From Cannabis sativa (Eukaryota; Streptophyta; Magnoliopsida; Rosales; Cannabaceae), in contig NC_083603.1 in the NCBI RefSeq assembly GCF_029168945.1, positions 11,036,001 through 11,100,000 of the forward strand: a DNA stretch of 64,000 bases, given 5' to 3'. Shown in pieces: positions 47,816-59,953 of the stretch. A program made the position numbers and the translations under genes. A model generated the notes under the pieces. The model did no database searches and was not told the DNA's origin. It saw nothing but the letters and a program-made list of their open reading frames with translations. Each line of letters opens with the position of its first letter. Position 1 is the stretch's first letter.

Positions 47816-48109
47816 TTAAAGATAGTGTTGGAGAACTTCATCCACTGAAGTGTGCCCGTAAGCATGAGGAGTTCCCGCTGGTGATAAGATGACAACGGTG
47901 ATTTGAGCGCCGCACTTGACGCATAACTCACTCGCCTTCTTGAAAAGCCCATCCCGTCTCTTAGAGAAACTGACAAGCATATTAGAGGGTTTTTTTTTTG
48001 TTGTTTTTGTTTTTTTTTTTGGTTGTTGTTGTTCTTCTCCCTCTTCCAAACTTCTCTTACCCATAATACCTGTAGGAGAAGAAAACATAAAAGTATTGTC
48101 TTGGTTCAA
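47816..48109 (-). pseudogene. Truncated type I MADS-box gene, unit 1
   Basis: 97 codons on the minus strand. The recognisable part is the second half of an M-alpha (AGL62-like) MADS domain: SFSKRRDGLFKKASELCVKC, then GAQITVVILSPAGTPHAYGH and TSVDEVLQHYL. The usual start of the domain (GRKKIEIKKI) is replaced by a Lys/Gln-rich stretch (EEQQQPKKKTKTTKKKPSN). The frame stops right after the MADS domain, so the C-terminal half of an AGL62-type protein (commonly about 200 residues or more in total) is missing. The DNA-binding helix start is lost, so normal function is unlikely. This is the only unit without an internal stop. Confidence 0.75.
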
Positions 48110-48524
48110 AACTTCTCAAAACAGGGTAATTTGTAATAAACGATAGATAAATTAAGTTATCAATACATCCCAAACGATCAGAAAAAGGAATTCAATTTAA
48201 TTTGACAAAATCAAACTCGAGAAACAACCCAACCGATATCAAATTTTCTATCATAGAATATAATGATCCGCTAACCAAATCCTAAATAAGAAATTACACG
48301 TTTGGTATTCATCGTGAAAAGAAATAAACGTACAGTAATTATCAAATATAATCACATAGTGACTTCATCAAATAGCATACACACATATATACTACTACAA
48401 TTCTTTTTAAACTTATTTCAGAGAGGATAATGAAACAAAAGAAAACTTACAGTAAAAACTCTGAAACGGTCACAAAATCAATAAGAAAAAGCCAAAAACC
48501 TAAAAAGCACAAGTGTTCGGTAGA

Positions 48525-48556
<32 letters not shown>

Positions 48557-49235
48557 ATCATGGAATTCATTTTCTATCCCTAAGATGAGATCAAAACATA
48601 AAAATAACATGTACGATTATGATTTGTAAGGGGCAACGAGAGCATACAAGCAAACGAGGTGAAAGAGGAAATAGCAGAATAGGAACGCCGGACTGTAAAA
48701 TTTTTTAGTCTATTTATCAAAATAAAATACAAAATAGCATATATTTATAGTTCTAAGAAAAACCCATAAAAATTTTGAAGAAAAAATACCTCAACAATGG
48801 CTTAATCAGATCTGTGACTCCCTTTCTTCCTGGTCGCGACTGAAAGTCGAAGAAGGAGAGAAGAAAAGATTTGAGGCTGATAGACCCCTTTGACTCCTTC
48901 GACTATTTTGACAAAATAGCATATTATTAACTTGAGTACACTGCCAACGCCATGAGCATGCACAAGATTGTTTGCTCAAATCTCCTCTCCGTATTAAATC
49001 TCTGGTTGTTTTCTTTTTAAATAGTTTGTGATTCTAGAATATCAGTTCAAATATCAATTCAAATATTAATGAGATTTGTTTTATTGTTATTTTATTATAT
49101 ATAAATAATATTTTATTATTTTATTATATAAAAATAAAAAGTCACCCATGAATTTCTCATAAACCAAGAATTTCAGTTATATAGGCACACTTTATATAGA
49201 ATAGATATATAGATATATATATATATATATATATA

Positions 49236-49768
49236 CTAAATAGATGTTACGTGCCAAGTCACGTATGTTAATTTTATTTTAGTTATTAGTTTTTTTTTAA
49301 TATCATAATTTTAAAATTAATAATATTCAATGTAGTGATAATCATTAAAATTTGAAAACATAATAGTGATTTAAATAAAAATAAAAATTACTATTATACT
49401 TTGTAATAGTAATTAAAAAAAAATTATTATTCGTGCTAATTTTATCTTCGCAATTAATGAAAATGCTCATCTGCTTAAACTATCAAAACATTCAAATTTA
49501 ATTTAAAATAATATTTAAAATTTAACTAATTCTAAATATCAAAATTTGAAAATAACTTTTAATAAAAAAATAAACAATATGAACAAATTTATTATTAATT
49601 TTAACATTTTAGGTGGATTAATTATATTTAGGTTTAAGTAACTACATGATACTGACCCGTGGCAACATCTAATAATTTGTTATTTTTTTTTATTTTAAAA
49701 AACAAAGTCACTCAATAATTTTTCATAAACCAAAAATTCTATTATATAGCCACATTTTACATAGAACA
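49236..49768 (-). mobile_element. Small Helitron-like insertion in each unit (candidate)
   Basis: On the minus strand it begins TCTGTTCTATGTAAAATG at 49768 and ends with a hairpin (ACGTGACTTGGCACGT) near 49249-49264, then a TTAG-T terminus near 49237, a mutated CTAG. The same block recurs at about 51428-51963 and 63181-63719. The begin sequence resembles the candidate 5' end at 49205 (TCTATTCTATATAAAGTG), suggesting one Helitron family. Confidence 0.35.
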
Positions 49769-50039
49769 GATATATATCCGAGCAAAGGTTTGTTCATGTC
49801 AAAAAATTAGAGGCTTTCGATCGATCAACCTTTTCGTTTTGTTTTTTAATTTGTTTATCTTAAATAATTTAAAATTAGGCTATATAACCTTCCAACTGTC
49901 TATTTCTTTCACATGCATAAATCTAACATATAATATTAAATTGACCATTATAATATTACATTGATGCATACAAGAGAATCATTAGTTTTATTTCTAGTTT
50001 GCCCCTCAACTACTACTAATTTGATGATCAGCATTATTA

Positions 50040-50333
50040 TTAAAGATAGTGTTGGAGAACTTCATCCACTGAAGTGTGCCCGAAAGCATGAGGAATTCCC
50101 GCTGGTGATAAGATGACAACGGTGATTTGAGCGCCGCACTTGACGCACAACTCACTCGCCTTCTTGAAAAGCCCATCTCATCTCTTAGAGAAACTGACAA
50201 GCATATTAGAGGGTTTTTTTTTGTTGTTTTTGTTTTTTTTTTTGTTGTTGTTGTTCTTCTCCCTCCTCCAAACTTCTCTTACCCATAGTACCTGTAGGAG
50301 AAGAAAACATAAAAGTATTGTCTTGGTTCAAAA
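50040..50333 (-). pseudogene. Truncated MADS-box pseudogene, unit 2
   Basis: Collinear with the unit 1 copy, but the second Arg of SKRRDGLF is a TGA stop (AGA TGA GAT). The poly-T tracts also differ in length, shifting the frame of the Lys-rich part. It is not translatable as a MADS protein. Confidence 0.75.
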
Positions 50334-52230
50334 CTTCTCAAAACAGGGTAATTTGTAATAAACGATAGATAAATTAAGTTATCAATACATCCCAAACGAT
50401 CAGAAAAAGGAATTCAATTCAATTTGACAAAATCAAACTCGAGAAACAACCCAACCGATATCAAATTTTCTATCGTAGAATATAATGATCCGCTAACCAA
50501 ACCCTAAACAAGAAATTAGACGTTTGGTATTCGTCGTGAAAAGAAATAAACGTACAGTTATTATCAAATATAATCACATAGTGACTTCATCAAATAGCAT
50601 ATACTACTACAATTCTTTTTAAACTTATTTCAGAGAGGATAATGAAACAAAAGAAAACTTACAGTAAAAACTCTGAAACGGTCACAAAATCAATAAGAAA
50701 AAGCCAAAACCTAAAAAGCACAAGTGTTCGGTAGAAAAAAAAAAGTAAATAAAAAAAAAATAAAATCATGGAATTCATTTTCTATCCCTAAGATGAGATC
50801 AAAACATAAAAATAACATGTACCATTATGATTTGTAAGGGGCAACGAGAGCATACAAACAAACGAGGTGAAAGAGGAAATAGCAGAATAGGAACGCCGGA
50901 CTGTAAAATTTTTTAGTCTATTTATCAAAATAAAATACAAAATAGCATATATTTATAGTTCTAAGAAAAACCCATAAAAATTTTGAAGAAAAAATACCTC
51001 AACAATGGCTTAATCAGATCTGTGACTCCCTTTCTTCCTGGTCGCGACTGAAAGTCGAAGAAGGAGAGAAGAAAAGATTTGAGGCTGATAGACCCCTTTG
51101 ACTCCTTCGACTATTTTGACAAAATAGCATATTATTAACTTGAGTACACTGCCAACGCCATGAGCATGCACAAGATTGTTTGTTCAAATCTCCTCTCCGT
51201 ATTAAATCTCTGGTTGTTTTCTTTTTAAATAGTTTGTGATTCTAGAATATCAGTTCAAATATCAATTCAAATATTAATGAGATTTGTTTTATTATTATTT
51301 TATTATATATAAATAATATTTTATTATTTTATTATATAAAAATAAAAAGTCACCCATGAATTTCTCATAAACCAAGAATTTCAGTTATATAGGCACACTT
51401 TATATAGAATACATATATATATATATACTAAATAGATGTTACGTGCCAAGTCACGTATGTTAATTTTATTTTAGTTATTAGTTTTTTTTAATATCATAAT
51501 TTTAAAATTAATAATATTCAATGTAGTGATAATCATTGAAATTTGAAAACATAATAGTGATTTAAATAAAAACAAAAATTACTATTATACTTTGTAATAG
51601 TAATTAAAAAAAAATTATTATTCGTGCTAATTTTATCTTCGCAATTAATGAAAATGCTCATCTCCTTAAACTATCAAAACATTCAAATTTAATTTAAAAT
51701 AATATTTAAAATTTAACTAATTCTAAATATCAAAATTTGAAAATAACTTTTAATAAAAAAATAAACAATATGAACAAATTTATTATTAATTGTAACATTT
51801 TAGGTGGATTAATTATATTTAGATTTAAGTAACTACATGATACTGACCCGTGGCAACATCTAATAATTTGTTATTTTTTTTTATTTTAAAAAAAAAAGTC
51901 ACTCAATAATTTTTCATAAACCAAAAATTCTATTATATAGCCACATTTTACATAGAACAGATATATATCCGAGCAAAGGTTTGTTCATGTCAAAAAATTA
52001 GAGGCTTTCGATCGATCAACCTTTTCGTTTTGTTTTTTAATTTGTTTATCTTAAATAATTTAAAATTAGGCTGTATAACCTTCCAACTGTCTATTTCTTT
52101 CACATGCATAAATCTAACATATAATATTAAATTGACCATTATAATATTACATTGATGCATACAAGAGAATCATTAGTTTTATTTCTAGTTTGCCCCTCAA
52201 CTACTACTAATTTGATGATCAGCATTATTA

Positions 52231-52524
52231 TTAAAGATAGTGTTGGAGAACTTCATCCACTGAAGTGTGCCCGAAAGCATGAGGAATTCCCGCTGGTGAT
52301 AAGATGACAACGGTGATTTGAGCGCCGCACTTGATGCACAACTCACTCGCCTTCTTGAAAAGCCCATCTCATCTCTTAGAGAAACTGACAAGCATATTAG
52401 AGGGTTTTTTTTTGTTTTTTTTGTTTTTTTTTTGTTGTTGTTGTTCTTCTCCCTCTTCCAAACTTCTCTTACCCATAGTACCTGTAGGAGAAGAAAACAT
52501 AAAAGTATTGTCTTGGTTCAAAAC
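52231..52524 (-). pseudogene. Truncated MADS-box pseudogene, unit 3
   Basis: It has the same TGA in SKR*DGLF as unit 2, showing that units 2 and 3 share a more recent origin with each other than with unit 1. Its upstream leader region lies on the far side of the gypsy element, beyond 62251. Confidence 0.75.
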
Positions 52525-52692
52525 TTCTCAAAACAGGGTAATTTGTAATAAACGATAGATAAATTAAGTTATCAATACATCCCAAACGATCAGAAAAAGG
52601 AATTCAATTCAATTTGACAAAATCAAACTCGAGAAACAACCCAACCGATATCAAATTTTCTATCGTAGAATATAATGATCCGCTAACCAAAC

Positions 52693-54984
52693 TGTAAAGC
52701 CCGCTTAGTTAATTTGGAAATTAGCAGTTATTTATGTTAATCAGGAAATTATTTATAGCTATTTAAATAATTTATCATGGATATTTATGGAATTCAGATA
52801 TGCATAATTATGTCTTCAGCAGTTTTTATATTTCGCATTTCCGGTGTCCGGTATTTTGGAACGCGGCGTTTGGCTCAGTAGAAATCACAACTTAGTTTGT
52901 TAGTATTTTGGGGACGGGTTTTAGACATTGGGAATGTCGGGAATGGCCGGGAATTTAGAATGTCCCAAAAATACCCCTTTAGTGTTTATTATGTGGTTTT
53001 AGTATGGAGGGGCAAAATGGTCTTTTTGCCCCAATGATATTTTGTCTTATGTGATTTGTAAATGGAAATAAATAATTATTTATGTGATTATTTGGCTGAA
53101 ATAAATGTGTTATATTCCTTTTTTTCTAAAATTCCAACACTTAGTCATTTTTGAAGAAAATTCCAAAAACTCACACACACACAAAGCTCTCTCTTTTCCT
53201 CTCTTGTTCGGCCAAGCTTTGGGAGCAGCTAGGGCTGGAGTTTCTTGTTAATTTCAAGTTGTTCTTAGCAAGATCATAGTGATTTTAATCAAGGTAATTC
53301 TTGTCTTGCTTTTCTATTTAGTTTTCTTGAGTTTTTGTGAAATTAGATGAAATGCATGTTGGGTTTTTTTTATGTTGTTGTTGCTGCTGTAATCTGGTGA
53401 TTATTTTGTGTTTAAGCATGTTAGTTTAGGGTTGTTTTGATGCTTGATTAATAGGTTGAGCATGCTAGAAGTTTATATGTGAAAATATGTGATTTTGAGA
53501 AGAAAATGCCATGTTTTGTTTCTGTGTTATTGCTGGATGTTTATGTTAGTTTGCAGAGGTATTTTCTTGCTTAGTTAAGTAGAATTAACTAGGCTAGGAT
53601 GCATGTTAGTGGATTTAACCAAGTTTGAGTTCTTGAACTCAAAGCTTGGTCTTTAATGGTGAATTTTGCATGTGTGAGTTCTGGGTAGGTTTGATGCTCT
53701 AGAATTGTTATTTGGGACCTATGGAGGAGGTCTGGAAAGTTTGGGATCAATTGGGTTCGAATTGGTCAAGATATGTGAATTTTTGGTTGCTGCCTGCGAG
53801 GAACCGGAATTCCGGTTGAGCATCCGGAATTCCGGATGGGGTCCTGAATTTTCCCAGAACCGGAATTCCGGTTGGGCAACCGGTCTTCCGGTTGGGGATT
53901 TTTCAGAACCCTAGTTTTCCTCGTTTTTGGGTTTTTAGGGGTATTGCCATGCTTTTTATCGATAGGGAAACTTTTAGTTTCAAGTTTTAGTCCCCGGGAA
54001 GTGATTTAGCGTGTCGCTTATAGCGTTGTGATTTTTATGGTTTAGGAGCCGATGTCCGCCGTTCGGCTTCGGTTCCGGTCGGGTTGGCCAAGACACCCGA
54101 AATCGGAATCCGAGGTAAGATTAGTATAACGGTATGCATATGTAGATTACATGTTTAGCGTGCATGTAGGAAGCCTGTTAGATTACATTAGATATGTATT
54201 TAGGCTTCGAACCATCCAACCCCGTCACGTCGGTACAGTGGAGTATGACCAAGCGGAGTATGACCGGTTTGACCGATCAGTGACACTTGGTTGGTGGTTC
54301 CGTGCTATTGACGTATCCCGTCGGTACAGGAGTATGACCAGCAGCGGAGTATGACCGGTTCGGCCGATCGAGGAGGATATAGTAACACGTCGGTACAGTG
54401 GAGTATGACCGGCGGCGGAGTATGACCGGTTCGACCGATCAGGTTGTTACGTGTCAATAGTACCGTCCCCTGAACGTTCAAAACTCAGTACCATGTTGGA
54501 CATGGCAGTAGTGCTCAGTACCATGTTGGACATGGCAGTAGCGGGACTCAGTATCGTGTTGGACACGGCAGTCAGTTTTATGTATGATATTAGTATGCTT
54601 TTCTTGCGAGTCCGTCGACTCACGGTTTACGTTCATGTGTAGGTAAAGGCAAGGCGATTCTTGATGGACCGTGAGCGAGCTTATGAGATTGTACATGTCG
54701 GGGCGGTTAGGCCTGGAGCGTACGATCCTCGGGACAGCACGGCTGAGAATTTTTGTAACTGTCGTTAGACGACTTTATTTTGATGTAAAAGTTGAACAGT
54801 AAAAACGTTTGTAAATATTTTTATAAATCGGGATCCCGAGACTTTTTGCAAAATGGTTTATAAGTTCAATGAAAAAGCAAAATTTTAATTAATCACGTTT
54901 TTCCATAAACCTCGTTGATTAGCAACGGGCTGCACAGTACGTTTAAAAATCACGTAATACGCCTAAGATAGTTAGGGTGTTACA
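52693..54984 (+). repeat. 5' LTR of the Tekay-like element
   Basis: TGTAAAGCCC...GGTGTTACA. A pyrimidine-rich stretch with ACACACACA at 53170-53220 looks like a transcript leader. At 54220-54450 a roughly 70-base motif (GTCGGTACAG...GGAGTATGACC...GACCGATC) is repeated three times. At 54485-54575 a roughly 40-base motif (CTCAGTACCATGTTGGACAT) is repeated three times. Three CCGGAATTCCGG palindromes lie at 53800-53880. Confidence 0.93.
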
Positions 54985-54987
54985 ATT

Positions 54988-55001
54988 TGGTATCGGAAGC
55001 C
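54988..55001 (+). other. Primer binding site
   Basis: TGGTATCGGAAGCC, three bases after the LTR end, is a variant of the initiator-methionine tRNA complement (TGGTATCAGAGC). It sets the start of minus-strand DNA synthesis. Confidence 0.75.
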
Positions 55002-55268
55002 GCGGTGTTGTCTTCCGAAGATCGTCACGACATGTACAATCATCATCAGCAGTTAGCTCGGTTCACGGTTCAGTAAGCCTTTATTGCTTTAGTAGTTTAT
55101 TTTATTCAGTTATAAAAAAAGAAAAGCCTGTTAGGAAGCATGTTAGTAGCCTGATAGTAGAATAGGCGCATGTTTCATTTCTAATTTCCAAATTAAGCGG
55201 CATTAGTAAGCTCGCCCTGAATACGACCTGATATGCCAACTCTTGGTTTCGCAGGCGGTTCTAATTAG

Positions 55269-56580
55269 ATGGACGCCAGGCGGACCACGAGGAGTCAGGG
55301 CAACTCCGTAGGGTCGAATCAGGGACAGGGAGCTCAGTTTCCCCCACCTGCTAGGGGCCGAGGTAGAGGTCCCCGAGGCAGGGCTCGTGGTCGGGGTGAT
55401 GAGAACCCACCACAGGCTGCCCAGGCTCCCCGGCCGATCGTGGAGCCCGGGTGGGAGTTACGGTTTGCGGAGATGCAAGCCCGGATCGAAGAACAAGACC
55501 TCGAGATTCGAGAGGTTGAGACGGCGGGGTGCTCCTGCCGGTTCCGGTGCCCGGTAGTTCCGGTGGCACCCCCTGCCGCCTGTGCCGAGATGGTAGTGGC
55601 GGCCCACGGCATTGGAACCTTTATATGAGCGGTTCGGAAGCAAGCACCTCCGGTATTCCTGGGAGGTCCAGATGTGTCAAAAGCCGAGCAGTGGCTTACG
55701 GTGATCACCAGAATCTTGAACTTCATGGGTGTCACCGGCAACGACAGAGTAGTGTGCGCCACATTTCAGTTCCAGGAGGATGCCCTGGTATGGTGGGACA
55801 TGGTGTCTCAGATTCACGACGTAACCACCATGACCTGGGAAAGGTTCCAGGAACTTTTCAACGCGAAGTACTACAACGAGGCGGTTAGAAGCGCCAAAAG
55901 GAAAGAGTTCGTTCACCTGACCCAGCGGGAGAACATGAGTGTCACTGAGTATACTACTCAGTTTGACCGGTTGGCGAGGTTAGCCTCGGGTATTGTGCCG
56001 ACCGACTTCAGTAGGAAGGAGAAGTATCTGGACGGGTTGAATCCCAAGATCAGGCATGACCTGATGATTACCACTGACGACAGCACCACCTACGCTCAGA
56101 TGGTGGAGAAGGCACTGCGAGCTGAGGGCGCAGTGGGGTGTATGTCAGATTCAGCCAGTACTCCGGTTGGTGGCGGAGCTCCTACCCCTCCTGCATCAGG
56201 ATTTAGCAGGGGGAGTAGTGGTTCGGCCATTGATCAGAGGAAGAGGGCACCCACTGCTTCCGGCGGCTCGAGTCAGAACAAGAGGTTCCGGGGGAACCAG
56301 AACAGAGGGAGTCGTCCTGGTGGTAATGAGACCCGATTCTCCTACCCCGAGTGCCCTATCTGCAAGAGGCACCATCGGGGAGAGTGCAAGGGGCAGGGAT
56401 GCTTTCATTGTGGCATGCCCGGGCACTTCAAGAGAGAATGTCCCCAGCTCCGGCCAGAGGCACCGAGAGCTCCAGCGATACCCACTCCAGCCAGGGTATT
56501 CGCCATAACGCAGGCTGATGCAGATGCCAGCCCATCAGTTGTTACAGGTCAGATTCTTATTAACGACTCGTTTTATTCGC
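55269..56580 (+). pseudogene. Tekay-like gag, with small frameshifts
   Basis: It starts MDARRTTRSQGNSVGS, with an Arg/Gly-rich segment, then the retrotransposon gag core (AEQWLTVITRILNFMGVTGN, WWDMVSQIHDVTTMTWERFQ) and a CCHC knuckle CFHCGMPGHFKREC near 56400. A putative acceptor (GGTTTCGCAG, about 55246-55255) lies just upstream, so the leader may be spliced. The frame is disturbed near 55505-55550 and at 55615-55640. At both places a one-base gain and a one-base loss cancel out, and the second creates a TGA at 55626-55628. At about 56575 a further one-base change separates gag from pol. Gag forms the virus-like particle and packages RNA. This copy as read would not make a full product, but the errors look unusually light. 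Confidence 0.85.
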
Positions 56581-56584
56581 GTCT

Positions 56585-59500
56585 TTGTTTGATTACGGGG
56601 CTACACGTTCTTATGTGGCGGCCAGAGTCTTTAGTAAGTTGGGTAGACCCTTTGATAGATATGAGTCAGGGTTTGGAACCCTGTTACCTGGCGGAGAATT
56701 GGTTATCTCCAATAGGTGGATTAGGTCTATGCCGATCAGGATAGATGGTAGGGAGTTAAGCGCTGATCTGATAGAGATGAGCTTAGTCGAATTCGATATT
56801 ATTTTAGGAATGGATTTCCTATCTAAATATTCGGCGAGCATTGACTGTAAGAGGAAGATGGTGGTCTTCCAACCGGAAAGCGAAGAACCGTTCGTATTTG
56901 TGGGTTCGGTTCAGGGATCTCGGATCCCGGTGATCTCGGCTATGTCAGCGAGAGAATTATTGCACGGTGGGTGCTTAGGGTTTCTGGCCGTGGTGGTGGA
57001 CACCACTCGGCCAGACACCATTCGGCCAGAGGACATCAGCGTGGTTCGGGAATTTTTGGACGTTTTTCCCGAAGAACTTCCAGGGTTACCACCTCAGAGG
57101 GAGATTGACTTCGTGATTGACTTGGCACCAGGGGTGGATCCGGTTTCCAAAGCCCCGTATAGGATGGCTCCAGCTGAACTTAAGGAATTAAAGATTCAGC
57201 TCCAAGGGTTGCTTGACATAGGGTTCATTCGGCCCAGTGTGTCACCTTGGGGAGCCCCGGTTTTGTTCGTGAAGAAGAAGGATGGCTCTATGAGGATGTG
57301 CATCGACTACAGAGAGTTGAACAAGCTGACGGTGAAGAATAAATATCCATTACCTAGGATCGATGACTTGTTCGATCAGCTTCAAGGGAAGACGGTCTTT
57401 TCTAAGATTGATCTCCGTTCGGGTTATCATCAGTTGAGGATCCGAGAGGAGGACATTCCAAAGACGGCTTTCCGCACTAGGTATGGACACTACGAGTTCC
57501 TGGTTATGTCATTCGGACTAACCAACGCTCCTGCAGCATTCATGGACCTGATGAATAGAGTATTCAAGGATTTCCTCGATATCTGTGTGATTGTGTTTAT
57601 CGACGACATCCTCGTGTACTCTCAGTCAGAAGAGGAGCATGAGTTACATCTTCAGATGGTACTGCAACGACTTCGAGAACATAGACTCTACGCCAAGTTC
57701 AAGAAATGTGAGTTCTGGTTGTCTCAGGTGTCCTTCCTAGGGCACATAGTGAGTAAAGATGGGATTAAGGTGGATCCCGGGAAGATTGAATCCGTCAGGG
57801 ATTGGCCGAGACCGAAGACAGTGACAGAGATCAGGAGCTTTTTGGGATTAGCTGGGTACTACCGTAGGTTCGTGGAGGGGTTCTCCAAAATTTCAATGCC
57901 CCTAACCGAGCTTACAAAGAAGAATCAGCGATTTATCTGGTCAGATAAATGCGAAGCTAGTTTTCAAGAGCTGAAACAGAGGTTGATTACTGCTCCGGTA
58001 CTAGCTTTGCCTTCGGACGAGGAGAAGTTCGTGGTCTATTGTGACGCATCCAAACAGGGTTTGGGGTGCGTATTGATGCAAGCCGATCGGGTTATCGCTT
58101 ATGCCTCCCGTCAGTTAAAGGATTATGAACAGCGATACCCGACTCATGATTTAGAATTGGCCGCAGTGGTTTTTGCACTGAAGATTTGGCGGCATTACTT
58201 GTATGGTGAGAAGTGCGAGATCTATACCGACCATAAAAGTCTCAAGTATTTCTTTACTCAGAAAGATTTGAACATGAGACAAAGGCGTTGGTTGGAATTA
58301 GTGAAGGATTATGATTGTGAGATCCTTTACCATCCCGGGAAAGCCAATGTTGTGGCCGATGCCCTGAGCAGAAAGGGTCCCAAGCAAGTGGCTAGCATGG
58401 TTCAGATCTCACCTCAGCTAGCAGAGGATATGGTTAGGTCCAGCATTGAGTTTGTGGTAGGTCAGCTTCACAACTTAACGCTGCAATCTGATCTGTTAGA
58501 AAGAATAAAGGTTGCTCAGACAACAGATCCGGAGTTAGTGAAGATCCGAGATGAGGTATTGGCTGGTCAAGCCAAAGACTTTTCAGTGTCAGATAGTGGG
58601 ATGCTTTTGTATAAAGCCAGGGTTTGTGTCCCGAACAGTGTGGACTTGAGGAACGAGATCTTTGAGGAGGCTCATTCTACCCCGTATTCTCTGCATCCCG
58701 GCACCACCAAGATGTACCAAGATTTGAAACCGTACTTTTGGTGGAGCGGTATGAAGAAGAATTTGGTAGAATTCGTATCGAGATGCCTCACTTGTCAGCA
58801 GATCAAGGCTGAACATCAGAGACCAGCAGGGTTGTTGCAGCCTCTAACCCTACCAGAGTGGAAATGGGAGGATATTACGATGGATTTTGTGGTCGGGTTA
58901 CCTAGGACCACGGGTTTGTATGACTCCATCTGGGTAGTGGTGGATCGATTTACGAAATCTGCTCATTTTCTGCCGGTTAGAACAACATTTTCAGTGGATC
59001 AGTTGGCAGAGTTATATGTCAGGGAGATAGTGAGACTTCACGGGGTACCGAAGTCTATTGTTTCGGACAGGGATCCGAAATTCACCTCCAAATTTTGGCA
59101 GAGTTTGCAACGGGCAATGGGTACGAAGCTAAAATTCAGTACAGCATTTCATCCTCAGACAGATGGTCAGTCCGAAAGGACAATTCAGATATTGGAGGAT
59201 ATGCTGAGAGCCTGCGTTATGGACTTTGAGGGTTCATGGAGTAAATACCTACCGTTAATAGAGTTTTCATACAACAACAGTTACCAGAGTACGATAGGGA
59301 TGGCACCCTATGAACTGTTGTACGGTAGGAAGTGCAGATCCCCTATCCACTGGGATGAGACAGGGGAGAGGAAATACCTAGGTCCGGAGTCAGTTCAGCG
59401 GACCAATGAGGCAATAGAAAAGATAAAAGCTAGAATGCTTGCCTCCCAGAGCAGACAGAAGAGTTACGCAGATCCGAAACGTAGAGATGTTGAGTTCCGA

Positions 59501-59953
59501 GTAGGGGACCATGTGTTTTTGCGAGTATCTCCGATGAAGGGGATTAAACGTTTCGGGAAAAGAGGCAAGTTATGCCCTAGATTTACAGGACCTTTCGAGA
59601 TTCTCGAGAAGATAGGTCAAGTGGCATATCGGTTAGCATTGCCTCCAGCTTTATCGATGCACAACGTATTTCATGTCTCAATGTTGAGAAAATACGTTTC
59701 AGACCCCTCTCATATACTCAGTTATGAGGGCCTTCAGCTTCAGTCAGATATGTCTTATGAGGAAAAACCAGTGCAGATCCTGGATAGAAAGGATAAAGTC
59801 CTTCGGAATAAGACCATAGCGTTGGTCAAGGTTCTCTGGAGAAACAGTAAGGTGGAAGAAGCCACCTGGGAGCTAGAGTCAGATATGCGAGCTCAATATC
59901 CAGAGTTATTCAGGTTAGATTTCGGGGACGAAATCCTTTTAAGGGGGGGATAG
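56585..59953 (+). CDS. Tekay-like pol: protease, RT, RNase H, integrase, chromodomain-like end
   Basis: An open frame of about 1122 residues without its own convincing ATG, so it is normally made as a gag-pol fusion. In order: retropepsin ([11 protein letters not shown] at the very start, then IILGMDFL), reverse transcriptase ([33 protein letters not shown]; catalytic FIDDILVYS near residue 338), RNase H ([17 protein letters not shown]) and integrase. The integrase has an HHCC finger (HPGTTKM...CLTCQQIK) and a D,D,E set in [17 protein letters not shown] and [12 protein letters not shown]-terminal [20 protein letters not shown] follows, and a chromodomain-like [19 protein letters not shown] ends the protein. 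Such tails direct insertion to heterochromatin. The protease active site reads D-Y-G-A, not D-S/T-G-A. No stop occurs in pol. Confidence 0.93.
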   Translation: MFDYGATRSYVAARVFSKLGRPFDRYESGFGTLLPGGELVISNRWIRSMPIRIDGRELSADLIEMSLVEFDIILGMDFLSKYSASIDCKRKMVVFQPESEEPFVFVGSVQGSRIPVISAMSARELLHGGCLGFLAVVVDTTRPDTIRPEDISVVREFLDVFPEELPGLPPQREIDFVIDLAPGVDPVSKAPYRMAPAELKELKIQLQGLLDIGFIRPSVSPWGAPVLFVKKKDGSMRMCIDYRELNKLTVKNKYPLPRIDDLFDQLQGKTVFSKIDLRSGYHQLRIREEDIPKTAFRTRYGHYEFLVMSFGLTNAPAAFMDLMNRVFKDFLDICVIVFIDDILVYSQSEEEHELHLQMVLQRLREHRLYAKFKKCEFWLSQVSFLGHIVSKDGIKVDPGKIESVRDWPRPKTVTEIRSFLGLAGYYRRFVEGFSKISMPLTELTKKNQRFIWSDKCEASFQELKQRLITAPVLALPSDEEKFVVYCDASKQGLGCVLMQADRVIAYASRQLKDYEQRYPTHDLELAAVVFALKIWRHYLYGEKCEIYTDHKSLKYFFTQKDLNMRQRRWLELVKDYDCEILYHPGKANVVADALSRKGPKQVASMVQISPQLAEDMVRSSIEFVVGQLHNLTLQSDLLERIKVAQTTDPELVKIRDEVLAGQAKDFSVSDSGMLLYKARVCVPNSVDLRNEIFEEAHSTPYSLHPGTTKMYQDLKPYFWWSGMKKNLVEFVSRCLTCQQIKAEHQRPAGLLQPLTLPEWKWEDITMDFVVGLPRTTGLYDSIWVVVDRFTKSAHFLPVRTTFSVDQLAELYVREIVRLHGVPKSIVSDRDPKFTSKFWQSLQRAMGTKLKFSTAFHPQTDGQSERTIQILEDMLRACVMDFEGSWSKYLPLIEFSYNNSYQSTIGMAPYELLYGRKCRSPIHWDETGERKYLGPESVQRTNEAIEKIKARMLASQSRQKSYADPKRRDVEFRVGDHVFLRVSPMKGIKRFGKRGKLCPRFTGPFEILEKIGQVAYRLALPPALSMHNVFHVSMLRKYVSDPSHILSYEGLQLQSDMSYEEKPVQILDRKDKVLRNKTIALVKVLWRNSKVEEATWELESDMRAQYPELFRLDFGDEILLRGG
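59941..59953 (+). other. Polypurine tract
   Basis: aaggggggat directly before the 3' LTR; it primes plus-strand DNA synthesis. It overlaps the last codons of pol, as is common in this lineage. Confidence 0.8.

Larger units (their letters stand above)
42360..49205 (-). mobile_element. Helitron-like segment carrying a MADS-box fragment (candidate)
   Basis: On the minus strand the 3' end shows a 6-base stem hairpin ACGTGCCTCGCACGT, nine bases, then CTAG followed by T. This is the layout of a Helitron 3' terminus (plus coordinates 42387 down to 42360). A possible 5' end, TCTATTCTATATAAAGTG preceded by A, lies at 49205. No Rep/helicase gene is present, so it would be non-autonomous. A Harbinger transposon (42452-46966) sits inside it; without that it is about 2.3 kb and contains the first MADS-box unit. 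The 5' end is much less certain than the 3' end. Confidence 0.35.

Noticed and set aside
49190..49240. CRISPR-like repeats or an origin of replication at the AT runs
   Set aside because: These are simple (AT)n tracts in a plant nuclear genome; there are no spaced repeats.
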